Positions 50,346-51,585 of a DNA stretch of 51,585 bases are shown here, piece after piece. The notes beneath the pieces are model-generated. The model searched no databases. It had not been told where the DNA came from and worked only from the letters and a program-made list of their open reading frames with translations. The stretch is from Collinsella sp. GTDB taxonomy: Bacteria; Actinomycetota; Coriobacteriia; Coriobacteriales; Coriobacteriaceae. The stretch's first letter is position 1. Each line of letters starts with the position of its first letter. Made by a program: the position numbers and the translations under genes. The DNA lies in the NCBI GenBank assembly GCA_031292915.1, contig JAUMSH010000032.1, forward strand, positions 1 to 51,585, in the 5' to 3' direction.

Positions 50346-51212
50346 ATGGATTGCCCGGTCACCGCTCGTCCCACCGTTATCGTTATCTCCGACTCGCTCG
50401 GCGATACCGCTTGTGAGGTGGTTCTTGCGGCGTCCGGGCAATTTGATGAAGGGGCTTTTCGCGTTTTACGCCTGCCCAAGGTGACCTCCGTGGAGCAGGT
50501 CAAGTCATTTGTGGGCCCGCGTGTCGATGCAGACCATCGCGATATTGCCGTGTTCCATACCATTGTCGATCCGGCGCTGCGCGCCCGCGTGCTCGATTAC
50601 CTGGGTATGCTGCATATCCGCTCGGTCGACCTGATCGGCCCGACGCTCGCCGTGCTATCGTCGCTCATCGGTGTGCCGCCCAAAGGCGTCGCGGGCGTGA
50701 TTCACAGGACCGATGACCGCTATTTCCATCGTATCGAGGCCATGGAATATTTCGTTGAGCACGATGACGGGCGCGGTTGCGACGATTTGTCGGGTGCCGA
50801 TATCGTGCTGCTGGGCGTATCGCGCACGTCCAAGACGCCGCTGTCGATGTATCTGGCTTATCAGGGCTACAAGGTTGCCAATGTTCCGTTGGCCCATGGC
50901 ATGGAGCCGCCGAAGTCGATTTACGAGGTCGACCCGATGCGCCTGTTCGGCCTGATTTCGACCGTCGATGTGATTTCCGAAATTCGCGATAGCCGCTTGG
51001 GCGATGACTACGCTCGTGCCGTTGCCGGCTCCTATGCCGAGCCCGAGAGCGTGCACAGCGAGCTCGAGGAAGCTCGCGCCCTCATGAAGCGTCTAGGCTG
51101 CTTTGTGGTGCGTACCGACGGCAAGGCCATCGAGGAAAGCGCTGCCGAGATCATTAGCCACTTGGAGGAAATCCAAGAAGCCCGTGCCCGCCGCGCCGCC
51201 CGTCGAGCCTAA
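50346..51212 (+). CDS. ppsR: Pyruvate, phosphate dikinase regulatory protein (PDRP)
   Basis: 288 aa bifunctional kinase/pyrophosphorylase of the DUF299 family, which inactivates PPDK by ADP-dependent phosphorylation of a Thr and reverses it with Pi. TVIVISDSLGDTACEVV is the N-terminal signature, GVSRTSKTPLSMYLAYQGYKVANVPL the P-loop-like nucleotide site. AAAGGAGC precedes the ATG. The ppdK start 249 bases downstream supports the PPDK rather than PEP synthase role. Confidence 0.93.
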   Translation: MDCPVTARPTVIVISDSLGDTACEVVLAASGQFDEGAFRVLRLPKVTSVEQVKSFVGPRVDADHRDIAVFHTIVDPALRARVLDYLGMLHIRSVDLIGPTLAVLSSLIGVPPKGVAGVIHRTDDRYFHRIEAMEYFVEHDDGRGCDDLSGADIVLLGVSRTSKTPLSMYLAYQGYKVANVPLAHGMEPPKSIYEVDPMRLFGLISTVDVISEIRDSRLGDDYARAVAGSYAEPESVHSELEEARALMKRLGCFVVRTDGKAIEESAAEIISHLEEIQEARARRAARRA

Positions 51213-51301
51213 TAGTAGCAGCATTTTGATAAAGCGATTTAGCAAAAATATCGCATCTGACCTGCACTTTCTTACAGTGGTATCTTCATAAGGTAACCAC
51301 C

Positions 51302-51339
51302 TTTACCTACCGTTTACCGCCAGTTTTAGCACGTTTACC
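51302..51339 (+). promoter_or_regulatory. TTTACC direct repeats upstream of ppdK
   Basis: TTTACC occurs at 51302, 51313 and 51334, at steps of 11 and 21 bases, about one and two helical turns. GGTAACC lies just upstream at 51292-51298. The 249-base gap also holds TTGATA and TATAGT (about 51381) as possible promoter elements. A regulator site is suggested but not shown. Confidence 0.35.
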
Positions 51340-51461
51340 AAACCGCGCACCCTCTGCTCAAGCCTGCCCAAAACGCGCCGTATAGTTCCCTCACGGCCCG
51401 CATCCGGTGGGTCGATTCGTTACCACGGTCGTGCGCGTAAGTGCATGGAAGGGGAAGTATC

Positions 51462-51585
51462 GTGAGCGATTGCAAGAGGGTTTACCGTTTTGGAACCGAC
51501 GCCCAGGGCACCTGTGTCACTGAGGGCGACAAGTCCATGAACTTCGTGCTTGGCGGCAAGGGCGCAAACCTTGCCGAGATGAGCC
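51462..51585 (+). CDS. ppdK: Pyruvate, phosphate dikinase (5' part, cut by window end)
   Basis: First 41 codons only. GTG at 51462 has GGAAGGGGAAG upstream. The frame reads MSDCKRVYRFG, then MNFVLGGKGANLAEMS, which matches the N-terminal ATP-grasp start of PPDK (VYSFG, LLGGKGANLAEM). The enzyme converts pyruvate, ATP and Pi to PEP, AMP and PPi. The position after its regulator PDRP agrees. Confidence 0.9.
   Translation, partial: MSDCKRVYRFGTDAQGTCVTEGDKSMNFVLGGKGANLAEMS

Noticed and set aside
47309..50563. Open frame of 1084 codons on the minus strand opposite glyQ, glyS and ppsR
   Set aside because: It is the antisense shadow of three conserved genes. No domain is recognisable and the residues are biased as expected from reversed GC-rich codons.
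1..51585. CRISPR array, prophage, insertion sequence or toxin-antitoxin pair
   Set aside because: No regular direct repeats, transposase, integrase or phage structural genes were found on either strand.

Overview
The window reads as a chromosomal segment of an anaerobic actinobacterium, most likely a Coriobacteriia member close to Collinsella. This is an inference from moderately high GC, frequent TTG and GTG starts next to clear Shine-Dalgarno sequences, a fused RmlC-RmlD, a PpdK/PDRP pair and a complete elongasome in one segment. No species can be fixed from the sequence alone.

Region 1 (1-14507) is a cell-surface polysaccharide locus. It holds two family-2 glycosyltransferases, the dTDP-L-rhamnose genes rmlA, rmlB and a fused rmlCD, two large GlfT2-like galactofuranosyltransferases on either side of a licD gene broken by one in-frame TAG, a convergent polyprenyl-phosphate-type glycosyltransferase, a Wzm/Wzt-type ABC exporter, a tRNA-Arg(UCU), and glf for UDP-galactofuranose. 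Rhamnose supply, galactofuranose supply, GlfT2-like polymerases and an ABC exporter together resemble the parts list for mycobacterial galactan. The rml block is far richer in G+C than the transferase genes around it, so the locus looks like a mosaic.

Region 2 (14586-23115, minus strand) is a nearly complete aromatic amino acid operon. In transcription order it runs aroF, tyrA, aroB, aroA, aroC, pheA, an aroE-aroK fusion and aroQ. Every step from PEP plus erythrose 4-phosphate to chorismate is present, with the entry steps to phenylalanine and tyrosine. A terminator-like hairpin inside a possible 20-codon leader ORF precedes aroF. Three unusual intergenic palindromes lie at the 3' end of the operon.

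Region 3 (23320-29408) holds tRNA-Arg(CCG), a CtpE-like P-type ATPase with a long basic tail, a zinc-ribbon membrane protein, a cyclophilin and a TPR membrane protein. Region 4 (29524-36432) is the elongasome: mreB, mreC, mreD, PBP2, rodA and a DUF697-like protein. Region 5 (36443-43198) holds a radical SAM protein and its DUF2344 partner, then rplU, rpmA, obg, nadD, yqeK and rsfS. Region 6 has dinB on the minus strand, then rpsP, khpA, rimM, trmD and lepB. Region 7 has glyQ, glyS, the PPDK regulatory protein and the start of ppdK, cut by the window end.

No insertion sequence, phage gene, rRNA or CRISPR array was seen. The most noteworthy items are the rhamnose/galactofuranose glycan locus, the amber-interrupted licD, the aromatic-operon leader and the large palindromes in that operon.
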